A stretch of DNA of 64,000 nt from Zizania palustris (taxonomy: Eukaryota; Streptophyta; Magnoliopsida; Poales; Poaceae), in contig JAAALK010000085.1 in the NCBI GenBank assembly GCA_019279435.1, forward strand, positions 620,001 to 684,000, written 5' to 3'. Below are positions 1 to 12,219 of this stretch, one piece after another; the stretch's first letter is position 1, and each line of letters starts with the position of its first letter. A model generated the notes under the pieces. It saw nothing but the letters and a program-made list of their open reading frames with translations, was not told the origin of the DNA and did not search any database. The position numbers and the translations under genes are program-made.

Positions 1-1083
1 CGGTCTGACCGTCCAGTTCGAGTCCGAGGCGACTTAGTTAGTCTTGGGTTGTTTTGATCTGTAACTAATTTTTAACGACTTGGACTCGTACCTTAATCAA
101 TTTAGACTAGAGATTAAGCCTAGGAATGACAAGACCACTCCCTATAAATATAGGGGCAAGGTCGATTCAAGGGGACACATCCAAAAAAACCCTAGTAGAG
201 CCAATATACCCTTCAATCGTTCTTTTACCCTTCCTTGCTCTAGGAGTAGCCATAACGTCCATCTTTGTTGATTTGCATTGTAAACCATTCGTCCATCGTG
301 TCACAATCGAGGTAATCCTTGTTGATTCACTTGTGAATCATTCGTTTAATCCCCGCAAAGGATTTTTATTGGTTTCTATCTGTTTTACCCGGTAATTTGG
401 TCTCTAGGACAAATTGCTACTGATTTTATTTGTTTTGCAAAGGCCAAGGCACTTATCTTCACCATCAAAGAGCCCCTGCACCGAGCCACAGCCAACTAGA
501 CGATTGCTGAAGACCAGGGCAATTTGCATCCTAGATTTTGGCCTGACCGACGGCATAGGGGCAGTCTGACCGGATCGTGCTGGACTCTGTGATCATGTGT
601 GCTGGTGGCTCGAGGCGATCGCTATTCGCCACTTCGCTCTGACCAGTGGTGCATCTCCGGTCTGACTAGGCCATGTTGGCACGTGCCGTCTGACCGACGA
701 TAGGTGGTTGGTCTAACCGTTGTTGCGCAAGTGATCCTGCCGCACCCCTTCTCTTCACCGGTACAACCACCGGTCCATTGCCAGTCTGACCGACCCGTCT
801 AGGCTTGCTTGACCATCTTCTTCACTTCGGGCCAACTGGCCTGTCTTGGCTGGATTGATCGCTTTTTCACACTTTGGCTAATTGGATCCCATCCTAGTGG
901 TGTTGTTTAATTGCTTGGAGACTCCACCCATACATCACCCTTGTCATGGTCAAGGGTCATCAGAACACGGCGTCGGCGTCGTGTGACGTTTATTGGTCCA
1001 CTCCTAAGCGTTTGTGCGCTTTTGGATCGCCGAACTGACATCTGTGATGTTTTGTGCTTTATCGAACGATTTTAGCGTCAACA
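1..1083 (+). repeat. 5' LTR of Tat-type gypsy element A (left end outside window)
   Basis: Long terminal repeat of a Ty3/gypsy element. It is recognised because it ends in GTCAACA and is followed seven bases later by a primer-binding site and then gag. A TATAAATA box lies at 143-150. The last 70 bases resemble the end of the LTR of element B (for example the CTTTTGGATC...CGAACTGAC segment), so the two elements are related families. The repeat is crowded with variants of the palindrome CGGTCTGACCG. The TG start lies to the left of the window, and no 3' partner LTR is present because the element is cut off at 19880. Confidence 0.75.
143..150 (+). promoter_or_regulatory. TATA box in LTR of element A
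   Basis: TATAAATA in the LTR, the same octamer that occurs in the LTRs of element B at 29597 and 55605. It is probably the core promoter of the retroelement transcript. The inference rests on position and the shared octamer only. Confidence 0.5.
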
Positions 1084-1090
1084 CACTTCT

Positions 1091-1108
1091 TGGCGACTCC
1101 GCTGGGGA
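1091..1108 (+). other. tRNA primer-binding site of element A
   Basis: TGGCGACTCCGCTGGGGA begins seven bases after the LTR end. Element B has the same 18-mer with one change at 33410-33427. The leading TGG matches the CCA end of a tRNA. I could not assign the tRNA species with certainty. Confidence 0.7.
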
Positions 1109-1113
1109 AGCAC

Positions 1114-3384
1114 ATGCCAAGCTCAACCACATTGGTGATGGGTACGACTACCACGACTACATCGACTACACCCACTATGCCGACAAACAAGGTGGGGAGC
1201 GCAGAGATTGATAATGACAACACCCTCCTCCCTACCCTAGAAGACATTTCCATGGAGGACAGGGATGAGATCAAGGCCAATACGAGGGAGATGCACACCA
1301 TCATGCTTGGGCGCTGCACCAAGACTCGTGCAGGCTTCGTCAAGCACAACACCGATCTCCTTAATATATCCATGAGCATGGTAACATCCCCTCCCCCTCT
1401 CTCTAGCCTTGACATTGAGTAAATAATAGAAACAACTGTAGATCAAGCAATTAGTGCCACATTTGTGAATTGTCTAGAGCCCGAGGTAGATTCTAGAATG
1501 GAGGCGATGTTTAGGAGATTCGTGTTTTCTGAGGCCGCTTCTCCAACTATGATTGCTAGCACACCCCGTTTTCACCACATATATAGTAGAACCGATGGAA
1601 GTACGGGAAAAAATGTCACGTCTATGGCCTCACCATCTAAGGCCAAGACCTCATTTTCCCTTGTAAACCAGACCGGCCTCCAGGCCGGTCAGATCGGTGC
1701 ATGCCATATCGAGCTGTCAACAATGATCGGTCAGACCAGCAACTAGACCGATCTGACCTGCTACTATACCCTCGGTCAGACCGACCCTATGGCCAGTTAG
1801 ACTGCACCAACCATAGTCTACGTGCCACCACAAGCACCCATGCCACCTTTGCTTGCACTTCCAGCACCTCCTGCTCTCGCAGACCCGCATAGGCCCGAGA
1901 ATGTTGCATACCATGAGACGACACGAGAGGAGGATAATTGATAGGAGTTGTATGGATGACACGCCGGGATACCACCACGTGTCGTGCCCCCACACGCTAG
2001 GTGCCCATGGTATAGAGGCGTAGACAACATAGATGGGCATGTCCACACGGTGTTCAGAGAGTGTGTAGGCTACACACTACACCCCGGGATCAGACTAGGG
2101 TTTACAATAAGTCATACCTAGACTATTTTGACACCATCCCATATCTTCACGGTTTTAAGGTTCCCGATTTCACTAAGTTTAATGGTGAGGATAGCAAAAC
2201 AACTTGGGAGCATATAGGTCAGTTTCTAGTGCAGTGTGGAGAAGCTAGTGGGCCAGATGCCTTTAAACTTAGTATGTTTTCTTTATCGCTATCCAGCACC
2301 GCTTTCAATTGGTTTTTGGCACTACTGCTAAACTCTATGCAGACATGGGCCCAGTTAGAGTAGAAATTCCATGATTATTTTTATACTAGTGAAACTAAAC
2401 ATAGACTCACACACCCGACATGGGTTATGCAAAAGTTTAATGAGAGTGTCTCTGACTACATTAGGCGATTTAGAAACACTAGAAACTAATGTTTAGCTTG
2501 AACATTTCTGAGAGAGACCTAGCTGACTTGGCTTTCAATGGCTTACATTTTGAACTTAAGGAGAAGCTAGATGGCCAGGATTTTCTAGAGATGAACCAAG
2601 TGCTGCAGAAGGCTCTAGCCCAGGAAGGCCGTCAAGTCCAAAAAAATCACCAAGACATTTAGAAAACCTAAAGCCGAGTTGCACGTCGTAGAGCATTCTG
2701 ATGAGGAGTCATCGGAGAGCAATGATGACTCGGCTAACATGTACACAACTGAATGGACTTGGTCCAATAAGTCCAAACCAGTCACTTGCTTTGAGCTACG
2801 TCCGTCTCTCACTAAGAGTTGGGCTAGTGAGATCAAATACGCTTTTGACGTGATTAAGTGCGATAAAATATTTGATTTCTTGTTGAAGAACAAACTCCTT
2901 AGGTTACCGAAGGGCCATATCATTCCTACTGCCGATGATTTGAAGAAACAAGCTTATTGTAAGTTGCATGACTCCCATTCTCATTCTACTAATTATTGCA
3001 ATGTCTTCCGTCGATAGGTTCAATCGGTTGTAGATGAAGGACGATTGAAGTTGGACACTAGTCCCAAGATGAAGCTTGACCAAGACCCTTTTCCCGTGAA
3101 CACCATTGACCTTGATGTGAAGACGGTGCTGATTAGGCCTAAGCAGCCAAGCCGTCTAAAGGGAGAGCGATCGTAGTTGGAGAGCCTCGGCTGTAGATGC
3201 TTGTACCAAAGAATCTAGAAGTAGGGGTTTGGAAAGTGAACACCAATGCGACATCTTCGGCTAGGTCCCAGAAGAAGTCAAAGGTGACGTATGAGATGTT
3301 GCTTCAAAAACACCAGAAGAGGGCCGAGAAAGTAAGTACTCGGCCAAGGCCTCCAACAAGGCTGAGCCATCAACAAGAAGATTG
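1114..3384 (+). pseudogene. gag of Tat element A, broken
   Basis: Capsid/nucleocapsid region of the retrotransposon. The reading frame opens at ATG 1114 with a Thr/Ser-rich leader and the segment PTLEDISMEDRDEI, matched closely by element B. It stops at TAA 1420-1422, where B reads CAA. A linker at about 1660-1800 is full of GGTCAGACCG-type motifs. The retrotransposon gag core (YLDYFDTIPYLHGFKVPDF... and ...AFNWFLALL) lies at 2110-2360. An acidic Ser/Glu-rich stretch follows at 2690-2740. A Cys/His cluster (YCKLHDSHSHSTNYC) near 2955-3000 is a probable nucleic-acid-binding knuckle. Several frameshifts and stops show it is dead. Relationship to element B is seen directly; the family name is from knowledge of gypsy gag. 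Confidence 0.8.
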
Positions 3385-4204
3385 ATTCGGTCCATGATAC
3401 GCAAGACCACTAGAACCACCGATTCGGCCAAAAATTCCAGGAGCAAGTTTGTGGCCCCTAGTACAAAGCCACAACCATTATGGGCACCACCAAGCATGAC
3501 CAAGTACCAGAAGAGGCGTTTGCATTGTCTCGGGGTGCAAGAGATGAAAGAAAAGAAGTCTGAAGATGAGTGGGATGTGATTTTCACGGAAATTCACCCC
3601 CGACCAGTACCTAAGCAAGATTGGAAGCCCATGTGGGTTGCAGTATACAACCCGGCTCCCACTTCGAGTGATGATTATGATGACATGTTAGACGACAACT
3701 ACCCACCCGTCTCAGATGGGCCTCTTCCTCAAGTGATGGATGTGATTGTGGTGATGCTTCCCGCTGAGTTTAGTTTGCCAGAGGATGAGGACGAGGTCAC
3801 TCAACTAAACCTCGGACCACGTGAAGCCGTGTTTGAGAAGCTTGAGGAGCCGGCTCATCACTTGAAGCCTCTCTATGTTCGAGGACACATCGACGGCAAG
3901 CCGATCTCGAGGACTAGTATATGGAGGCACCACTGTCAACGTGATGCCGTACTCACTTGTATAGAAGCTCAGCAAAAATGGGGATGATTTGATTAAGACT
4001 AACCTGACGCTGAATGGCTACAACGGTGAGAGTTCTAAGGCAAAGAGCATCCTGTCAGTAGACCTGACGGTTTGCCACAAGACGCTTCCTTTGGCATTCT
4101 TCATGGTAGACATGCAAGGTAACTACAACGTGCTACTTGGGCGTGATTGGATTCAAGCAAAGTTTTGTATTCCTTCTACCTTTCATAAGTGTTTGATCAA
4201 ATAG
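3385..4204 (+). pseudogene. gag-pol linker and aspartic protease of Tat element A, broken
   Basis: The linker contains KPQPLWAPPSMTKYQKRR and an acidic block around 3660-3720 (SSDDYDDMLDDNYPPVSDGP), both matched in element B. The protease follows from about 3870: the strand YVRGHIDGKPI, then a damaged catalytic loop where B reads VDGGATVNLMP, then NGYNGESSKAK, and the C-terminal LLGRDWIQAKFCIPSTFHKCL. A frameshift at about 3920-3985 destroys the active-site loop. Element A lacks the long Gly/Pro/Trp repeat that element B carries in the linker. Confidence 0.8.
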
Positions 4205-4429
4205 AATGGTGACGATGTGGAGGTTGTAACAGGTGATAGTTCGGCCTAGGTTCCTTTGGCCGATGTGTCCATAGACTCCATCCATTATAAGGTAGAGTGC
4301 TTGTTAGGTAGAGACCTCTCAGACATCAATTTTGTTAGTGTGTCGGAGGGGAGGTTTGTTCCAATTTTTGTAAAGTCAACTGGTGTAGCTCGGCTATCTC
4401 TAAACTAGTTGTCATGTAAGGTAGAAGCA

Positions 4430-5860
4430 ATCTTGATTGGCTAAAGTCTCGTGTAGAGCAATATCAGTGTTCTCAAGACGTTATCGCTGAAGCCATTGAA
4501 TATTTTAGTGAAGTAGAGAAGTTAGGTCAAGGTTTTGCGTCCGCCGACCTGTTACAAGAAGTAGACATAGAAGATGGTAGTGTTCCAAGGTCGACTTTTA
4601 TAAACCAAAATTGCTTCGGTCGTATGTGGATTGCTTCGCATGGGAGTATAGTGAGATGCCCGGACTTAGCCGCGAGCTCGTAGAGCATCGACTGCCTATC
4701 AAACCCAGGTTTAGGCCTCATAAATAGTCTCCTCGTCGCTTTAATTCGGTCATGTATGACCGAGTTAAAGAAGACTTAGAATGATTGCTGAAGGCTGGGT
4801 TTATTAGGACATGCAGGTATCCTGAATGGGTTGCTAACATTGTGCCTATTGAGAAGAAAGGGAGTGGCAAGATTCGCGTGTGTATCAATTTGAGGCACTT
4901 GAACAAGGCCACTCCAAAGGATCAGTATCCCATGCCAATAGCCGATATGTTGATCAACCATGCTTGAGGACACAAGGTACTTAGTTTTCTTGATGGTAAT
5001 GTTGTCTACAATCAAATTTTCATGGCCAAAGAGGATATCTACAAAATGACCTTTAGATGTCCTGGTTTTGTCGGCTTGTTTTAGTAGATAGTAATGACTT
5101 TTGGTTTGAAGAATGTTGGTGCTACACATCAACATGCTATAAATTTGATCTTCCATGACTTGCTAGGAGTTATGTTAGAAATATACATAGATGATGTTGT
5201 GGTCAAATCGGATGCTATGGGTAACCATTTAGCCAATTTTAGAGTTGCTTTTGAAAGAATGCATTAGTATGGCTTGAAGATGAACCCACTCAAGTGTGCT
5301 TTTGGCGTGTCGGCGGACAAGTTCTTAGGATCCATGATTCATGAGAGAGGTATTGATCCTAAGAGACTTGAGAAGATTAGAGAGTTTGAAGCACTGGCAT
5401 GTAAGAGAGATGTGCAGAAACTGCTAGGCAAGGTAAATTATTTGTGTCGCTTCATATCTAACTTGTATGGCAAGACTGATGCTTTTGTCCATACACTTCG
5501 GCTAAAGAATGAAACCAAATTCACCTGGCGGGCAATTCAGCAATGTGCTTTTGACCAAATCAAGAAGTGTTTATAATCACCACCACTGGCTAGAGCACCA
5601 AAAGCCGGAATTCTATTTCAGCTATATGTTGTTGCAGAAGATAGCGTGATAGGAGCTATGTTGACTTAGGAGGTAGAAAGGAAGGAGTACATCATCACGT
5701 TCTTGATTCACCGCTTGGATGCTGAGACGAGGTACGTGTTTTTAGAGCGTTTATGTTTATCACTTTACTATGCATGTAACAAACTTCAACACTATCTTCT
5801 ATCTAGCACATGTATTACCGATGTTATAAAGTACATGTTACAAAATGTGATTTTGAGTGG
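4430..5860 (+). pseudogene. Reverse transcriptase and RNase H of Tat element A, broken
   Basis: Starts with a DWLKSRVEQY-like segment homologous to element B at 40621. Visible RT motifs are EHRLPIKP, RYPEWVANIVPIEKKGSGKIRVCI, ATPKDQYPMPIADM and the catalytic YIDDVVVKSDAMGN near 5190-5225. RNase H follows, with LGKVNYLCRFISNL and EDSVIGAM. In-frame stops include TAG 4725-4727 (shared with element B), TAG in place of Trp before VMTFGLKN, and TAG where B reads CAG in TQEV. About 30 bases after FINQ are missing relative to B. The order RT-RNase H-second RNase H-integrase fits the Tat lineage. Confidence 0.85.
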
Positions 5861-5869
5861 GAGAATCGG

Positions 5870-6430
5870 AAAGTGGGCTTAAGCTTTGATTGTGTACGAT
5901 TTGGCTTATGAACCCTTGATAGCTATGAAAGGCCAAATTGTTGCAAATTTTATAGTTTATCACCATGTAAATGTCATTTGGAGTGACGACATTTCTCTAG
6001 TTGAAGTGGCACCATGGAATCTTTACTTCGATGGTTCGACATGCAAAAATGGCCAAGGTGTTGGAGTATTACTTATATCACCTAGGTATGAGTTTTGACA
6101 CCTTGACCTGTTTAGAATTCCCTTGTACTAATAATCAATCCGAATTTGAAGCTTTATTGTTAGGACTTGAACTTCTAGACTCATGGGTGTTAAACATGTC
6201 CGTGCATATGGTGATTCTCTATTAGTTGTTAAACAAATAACTAGAGGTGCTCAAAGCTTCAATGGTTTATTAAATAGCTATTTGGACAAATGTCTAGATA
6301 CAATTGGTATTCTTGATGATTTTGAAATATCGCATGTGTCTATTTAACCCAAATAAAAGGAAAATGATTTGTCTCAACAAGCATTTGACTATCAAATTAA
6401 AAGAGGTAAATTTTCTCAAAGGAAAAGCCA
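5870..6430 (+). pseudogene. Second (archaeal-type) RNase H of Tat element A, broken
   Basis: Contains YDLAYEPLIAMKGQIVANFI, then WNLYFDGSTCKNGQGVGVLL, then TNNQSEFEALLLGLELL and VRAYGDSLLVVKQ in shifted frames. This is the additional RNase H domain (RVT_3 type) that marks Tat/Retand-lineage gypsy elements. The D of YFDG, E of SEFEAL and D of YGDS are visible as likely catalytic acids. A frameshift lies near 6090, and a TAA replaces the SREAN-type region near 6343. The segment 6431-6485 is a spacer with a CGGTATGACCG motif that runs into the copia insertion. Confidence 0.8.
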
Positions 6431-6485
6431 ATGCTTGATGAATTTGTACCACATGAGTCAGGTTGCATCGGTATGACCGGCCCTA

Positions 6486-8084
6486 TGTAGGACCGAAAGT
6501 AGCGACCAGAGGGGGGGTGAATGGGCGCCTAAAAATTTCTTGTTAAAATATATTATAAACCCAACACCCAAATGAAATTAAACAGATAAATAATATTTGC
6601 ACAACAAATTATGCGAACCAAAGTTGTCTAGCCTAGAATTGATCGGTATCTTAATATAAATAATATTTAAGATAAACTAAATAGAATTACTGCAGTAAAT
6701 AAAAATACTTAGATGAAATTCGAGATATTAATATTTCAGTCTAGAAATAAAGTACTAATTAAAATAAAATAATGGATCATTAAAAATTAATTCAGGATCA
6801 AGCCGAAAATATTGTAGGTAAAAACTAGTACAAAAATATAACTGCGACTAATAATTTTTTTTATTTTTATATGAGTAGATTATACATATAAAAAGGTAAC
6901 ACGAGATAACTAATAAAATTTAACAATTTAACAGATTAAAACAAAACGAAATTTCGAAATAGATTTTCAGCTAATTAATTAATGGATGATTATCTCTAAA
7001 AATTGATCTACTAAAAAATAGGAGATTGAACAACTTACCTGCGTCATCTCGAGCCATGCGCTTGGTCACCGTGCGAGTGGGGGGCCCACCCATGAATGTG
7101 TTGCCCTCCGCTGCTGTGCAACAATCCAACCGGCTGGCGCATGCAAACGCCCGAAAAGAAATTCGCTTCAGCTGACCCCGGAGTTGACGTGCTCACGGCG
7201 GGAAGTAATTGATGTCCGTGGAGCCCACCGGTGGAGAGAGAATCTCTGGCGTGTATGTGAGTCACCGGCCGTGGATTCCTATGCCACGAAGTGGGGCCCA
7301 TGCAAAGCAAATCCCTTGGCAAGCTTCTGCCGCATTGATCACAGCGCGCGTGGATCAAAAACAACAAAAAAACTTCCGTGCGCGACGACACCGTTTGATC
7401 CAGAAGGCAAGGCCGTGGGGGAAGAAACGAAACTGCCGTTGCCGTTGAGAAATAGCAGAGGAAATTTTTGTAGATGAAAAACTTTCGGTGGAAAACTAAA
7501 AATGGACTATAGATTGATTTATTGAAAACAGTCATCTATCCCCGGGAGGATAGGGGCCTATTTATAGGCGACTCCTAATGCATGAAAAGACTAATTTACC
7601 CGCTGGTAAAATAAACTGACTCTAAAATAAATTCCGAAACATTACTAAAATATTCTTATAAAAATCACCTAACTCAAATAAAAATATTCTAAACTCAAAA
7701 ACTAAATATTAATACCCTAAAAACAAATTAATCATAGGTTGTCAGTTTTGCGCCGAAACTGACAAAGTATCCACCGTCTTTGCACTGGGTACCCGGATTG
7801 GGCCGACCCAACCCCCCAGCTTCCTCAGCCCAGCAATCGCTCACCGCCCATGTACCTGAGTCAAACCAAACAAGTGGATCATCTGCCGCTCCTAGCCATG
7901 TACCCGGATTGGGCTAGCTCGACTGCTCCTCTCCCCGCCGTCGCTCACTGCCCATGTACCTGTGTACCTGAGTCGCATGCGCCTCAAACTCAGCAGGTCT
8001 TCATATCTCCCTCCTTTGACTTCCGTTGACAATCACTCATCACATCTGGAGTATCAAAAACATATTCTTCAACATGGTTTCTCA
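6486..8084 (-). repeat. 3' LTR of the pol-less copia element
   Basis: 1599 bp, TG...CA ended, ending CATGGTTTCTCA like its partner at 18671. A TATTTATA (TATAAATA on the - strand) lies at 7559-7566. It lacks about 80 bases that the right LTR carries around 12925-13003, so one copy changed after insertion. The homopolymer after GACCAGA differs between the copies by one G. Confidence 0.9.
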
Positions 8085-9472
8085 ATCTCCTTGATGAGTG
8101 CATTGTCAACACCCTTTTCAACTCATCTCCAGAACCTGCAAAACATGTGGAAACAGGAAAACAAAAACAAAAGAAAATAGAAGAAGAAAAATAAAAGTTT
8201 AACCCTAATGACCAAAAGCCAAACAAAAGCAAGAAAAATGGTCATTATGGTTAACCAAAAATAAAAAGTCAAAAGCAAGTCCAATCTCAGAATTACCAAC
8301 AAGTAACTCCCCTGAAATAAATCTCAGAGAAAGCTAAAAATGTTCTCTAAACTCCAAAAATTCTCCCCCTTGTTGACAATTGGACTCATCAAGTGAGACT
8401 AAATGCACTCTAAAAAGACATAGACACAAACTCCCCCTGAAATGCAGCTCCCCCTCAAAATATGCCATGAATGCAGATGGGGTGCAGGTGGAGTGTGAAA
8501 AGCATGCTTCTTAGATATGATTGACTGCAATTACAACATCTAATAGGTATAGCAAAAGATATACTGTCTAAGATACATGACATGATCAGTGCAACAGATG
8601 ATATCTAAAGAGAGTCATTAGCACGCATTTTTCGATTTTTGTAATTAAAAGCATCACCACATTTTCTAGTTGACAAGCAGAGTAAGGCATGAGATGCAAA
8701 AGCTAACTGATATCTACCAAGATAAGCATTGTCCAAAACAAAGTGCTTCAGCAATCTTGTCATTTTTTTTAAAAAAAATTCAGACTTTTTCTTTTTCCTT
8801 TTATTTCTCATTTCTGTCGGGGGTTATTTGCATGTCAAACCTTATGCTAACCGACCAAATCAAGCCTAGGCCAGAACTGGACCATCAGAAGCTTAAGACA
8901 TTGGTCTTGGCATACATTACACCGTCCTAGTTCATACCAAAGTGCAATGGTAAGCAGTCCAGAACAATGCAATGCAACAAAACAAACCCACCTGTATCTT
9001 TTCTAATAATCATAAAAATGCATAAATTTTTCAATTTTCTGAATTTTTTATCATTTTTATAACACATTTTTCATTTTTAAAGCATATAGATGTCCAAGTT
9101 GCATATTGCATCTAAGTAAGGATCTAGCTACGAGTCATGTAAAAGATAGCGAAAACATTCAGCCTACACATGCTAGTTACCAGAAGCAATGGTGATTATT
9201 TTTCAATTTTAAAACATAAAAGCCATGCATATGACAAATATCAGATATATCACGTGAATTGAAACAAAAACATGATCATCAACAAGTAATCAAAACATAT
9301 ACTAGCTAGAGAAAGTAAAGCAGTTTAATCATATAACAGAAGCAAGCTCAAAATGTGACTAATGATTATGCATGATATGAACGCACACAAAAAGACTCGA
9401 TAAAAATAAAGAAGAATAGAAAAAAAACTGACTCAAAGTATCCTAAAAGGATACACAACTCCCAAATCAAGA
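8085..9472 (-). other. Non-coding interior between gag and 3' LTR, with purine tracts
   Basis: AT-rich sequence with no credible ORF. Polypurine tracts (pyrimidine-rich on the + strand) lie directly beside the LTR at 8085-8095 and again at about 8361-8371, 8431-8439 and 8448-8456 (CTCCCCCT-type). In autonomous members this space would follow RNase H. Here protease to RNase H is missing entirely. Confidence 0.7.
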
Positions 9473-12219
9473 TCAATAATCATGAGTGGGAACAAACGGT
9501 CCAATGCCAGGTTTAGCAAAAGTGCTAAACCAGTGTCGAGCCATCTGCTCGTATCTAGGAAAATAGAAGGAATCATATGAGTCTGGACCGAAACGCGGAT
9601 CAAAGCGCGGTCCTCTGTTCTTCCTAAAATCATGGCCACGAGGTCCAAAGCCGTATCCATAACGATCTGGAACTCTGTCGGAACGGAAACCACCCTCCGG
9701 AGCACGATCATAAAAACTGTTTCCTCTACCACCACCTACATGACGTGGCCTGGCCTCTAGCCTCTCTCTATGTCGAGGAACACTCTGTCTACCACTCTGC
9801 TGATAGAACTGCTCCTGCCCACCTCAAGCTCTCTCTGCTCGCTCAACCCGCTTCCTCCTGAAGCAAAACTCCTCAAGATGCCCGTCTCTCTGACAAAACT
9901 CACAGTGATAGGTAGGCTTCTTGGAATGTGGTTGAGGCTTGAGATTCTTAGGCTTGGTGGTGTTTGGTGTATCATCTTTGGTGTGAGAGGGTCCAGGTAA
10001 AGAATCAAAAGAAGTGTGGAGAGTTTTAGGCTTTGGCACCCAGATCTGCTTCTTAGGTGGAGCTTTAGGTTGTTCTTGGATCACTCCATCCTTGGGCTGA
10101 CTATCCTTAAAGGACTCAGTGGAGTGAGTCTCGGGATATCTCTGTTCGGGAGTCATCTTACTCCACTCCACTGCTCGGCTAATGGCGCTCTCAAAATTAG
10201 CCTTGGTATAGGTGTAACCTACCACAAACCCATCCTTTCTCTTGAACTGCTAGATCATCATGCCGAGCTGTGGCTCTCTGGCACTAATCCAACTCGGGAT
10301 CTGACGGAGGTAAAAATTCTTGTTCTGAACATCAACTAGCTCCTCTCTCAAAGAAGCTAACACCTCCACCTGAGACAAGCAGATCTCACACTCTTTATCA
10401 ACTTCGACAGACTTCTCAGCTTTTATCTTGATCAATTTCATTCTAATAGACAAGCAGTTCTCACAAACAGTGGATGGAACTGACAAAGTCTCAAGCTCTA
10501 GCTTAGTCTGCTCCAACTCAGCTCTCACTCCAGCTAACTCGCTCAACTGCTCATCACTCTTGGCTCTTAGCTCAACTATACTAGCTAAATGGGATGGAAA
10601 GTCTACACAAGGTGTGACGACAGTGGCATGAGCATCTTTTAGCTCCTGCTGAGCGCTTTCAAGCTCAGTGGCCAAAGCGTCTCTCTCATCTACTCTCTTT
10701 GTGTACCTGGACTTAAAAGTCGTCAAGTCACACAACAACACCTCACAGTTAGGGCACTCACCACTATCACCCAAGCAAGGAGAAGAAGACAGACTCTCAA
10801 TCTTGCCATTCGCCGTGGCAAGCTCACTCTCAAGCTCATCTATCCTCCTTTTAGCCCTCTAAGCAGTTTCTCCCTAAACTTCAACTCATGACTATTCTGT
10901 TCTAGTAAATTAACAACTTCTTGTTCATAGGATGATACCTTCTCATCGTCGTCGTCATCGGAGTCGTCGGAGGAGTCCTTTTCTTTATTCTCTCTAAGAG
11001 CCATTGAGCAGAAGCTCTTGTGGGGTCTTCGGCTATGACGTGAGCGACTCTTCGGCTTGTCCCCGAAGGTCATGAAACAGAGACCCGCCGGATTGTCCCT
11101 GTCCTTCCCCTTCCTAATCATGATCTCTTCATCACTTGAACTTGAAGATGAGGAGGAAGACAAGGATCTCTTGGAGTATCTTTTCTCCATTTCGGCGAAG
11201 AATGTCTTGTCTCGCTTCTTGTTCTCACGCCTGTAATCCTTTAGAGCCTTTCGAAAAAATCATGTCTTGGGCTTGCCCTTTGTGGAGTTGTCATACTTGC
11301 CAGAGTTGTAGAAGTTATCACCGGTGCCCTTCTTGTAATTCTTCTGCTTGGGGCAATCGGCGATGAAATGACCTGGGTCACCACACTCAAAGCATCCGGA
11401 TTTTGTGCCGTGTCTCTTAAACATTCGCTTATCATAGACACGTCGCACCCGGTTGTTAAAAAAGCACAGATCATCATCTCCTAGAGTATCAAGTTGTTCC
11501 TCGTAGATTGACATCATGGAAAAGGCAGTACAACTCATGGCATTAGGATAAGCCGACGGTGTCACAAGCGCCAGAGTCTTTGAGCCAGAATCAGTGAGAT
11601 TTGATCTCAACTGAATATCGACCTCTGAGGCCTTGAGCTTACTAAAAAGCTCTGTGATGGTCAAGGTATCATAAGACACGCTCTCAACAATAGAAGAGAC
11701 CTTGATCTCCCAGATCTTAGGGTCCAAGGTATGGAGTACCTTAAGCGTCTGCTCATGATCCGAGACCAATTGATCATGCTTGGCCTTGTTAATGCGAAGC
11801 TTGTTAATGATCGATTGAAAACGACCAAACAAAGCCTCAACAGTCTCACCCGACTTCTGTGAGAAATTTTCATACTCACGCCGGTAGGTCTGGTAGAGCC
11901 TAGCCTTGACCTGAGCTATCCCTTCATGGTGTGCCTGGAGGGTAGCCCACATCTCTCGAGCAGTGGTGAGATGGCTAACACGCTCAAACTCACTAGGACA
12001 TAGACCAGAAAATAAAATGTTCACCGCTTTACTATTATTTTGATGTTGTGTAACTACATCTGCAGCAGTATCCACAGCAATAGTCCTTATGGTGAAGTTA
12101 GGATGAACACAAATCTCCCATATGTTCGAGCTCTGGCTCATAAGGTATGCTCGCATGCGAGTATTCCAATAAGTATAGACAAAAGCCTCTAGGGACGAGA
12201 TTTTGCCTGGAGACGTCAT
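9473..12219 (-). pseudogene. Complete-length but broken copia gag, pol absent
   Basis: The frame opens with ATG 12219, only seven bases from the LTR (MTSPGKISSLEAFVYTYW). A UBN2-type gag core spans about residues 20-200 with FSGLCPSEFERVSHLTTAREMW. The first zinc knuckle CFECGDPGHFIADC is at about 11350-11390. A frameshift near 11260 leads into an Asp/Ser-rich block and a long coiled-coil segment (10250-10774), then a second knuckle CEFCQRDGHLEEFC near 9870-9910. An Arg/Gly-rich tail ends at TGA 9473-9475. The domain order matches gag of the copia at 41315-52150 up to just before its protease, where this copy ends. Stops near 10250 (TAG) and 9827 (TGA) and the frameshift show decay. Confidence 0.85.

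Noticed and set aside
7044..7535. 163-residue - strand ORF in the copia LTR (also 12773-13169)
   Set aside because: It lies within the LTR, differs between the two LTR copies by an in-frame-breaking indel, and resembles no protein family.
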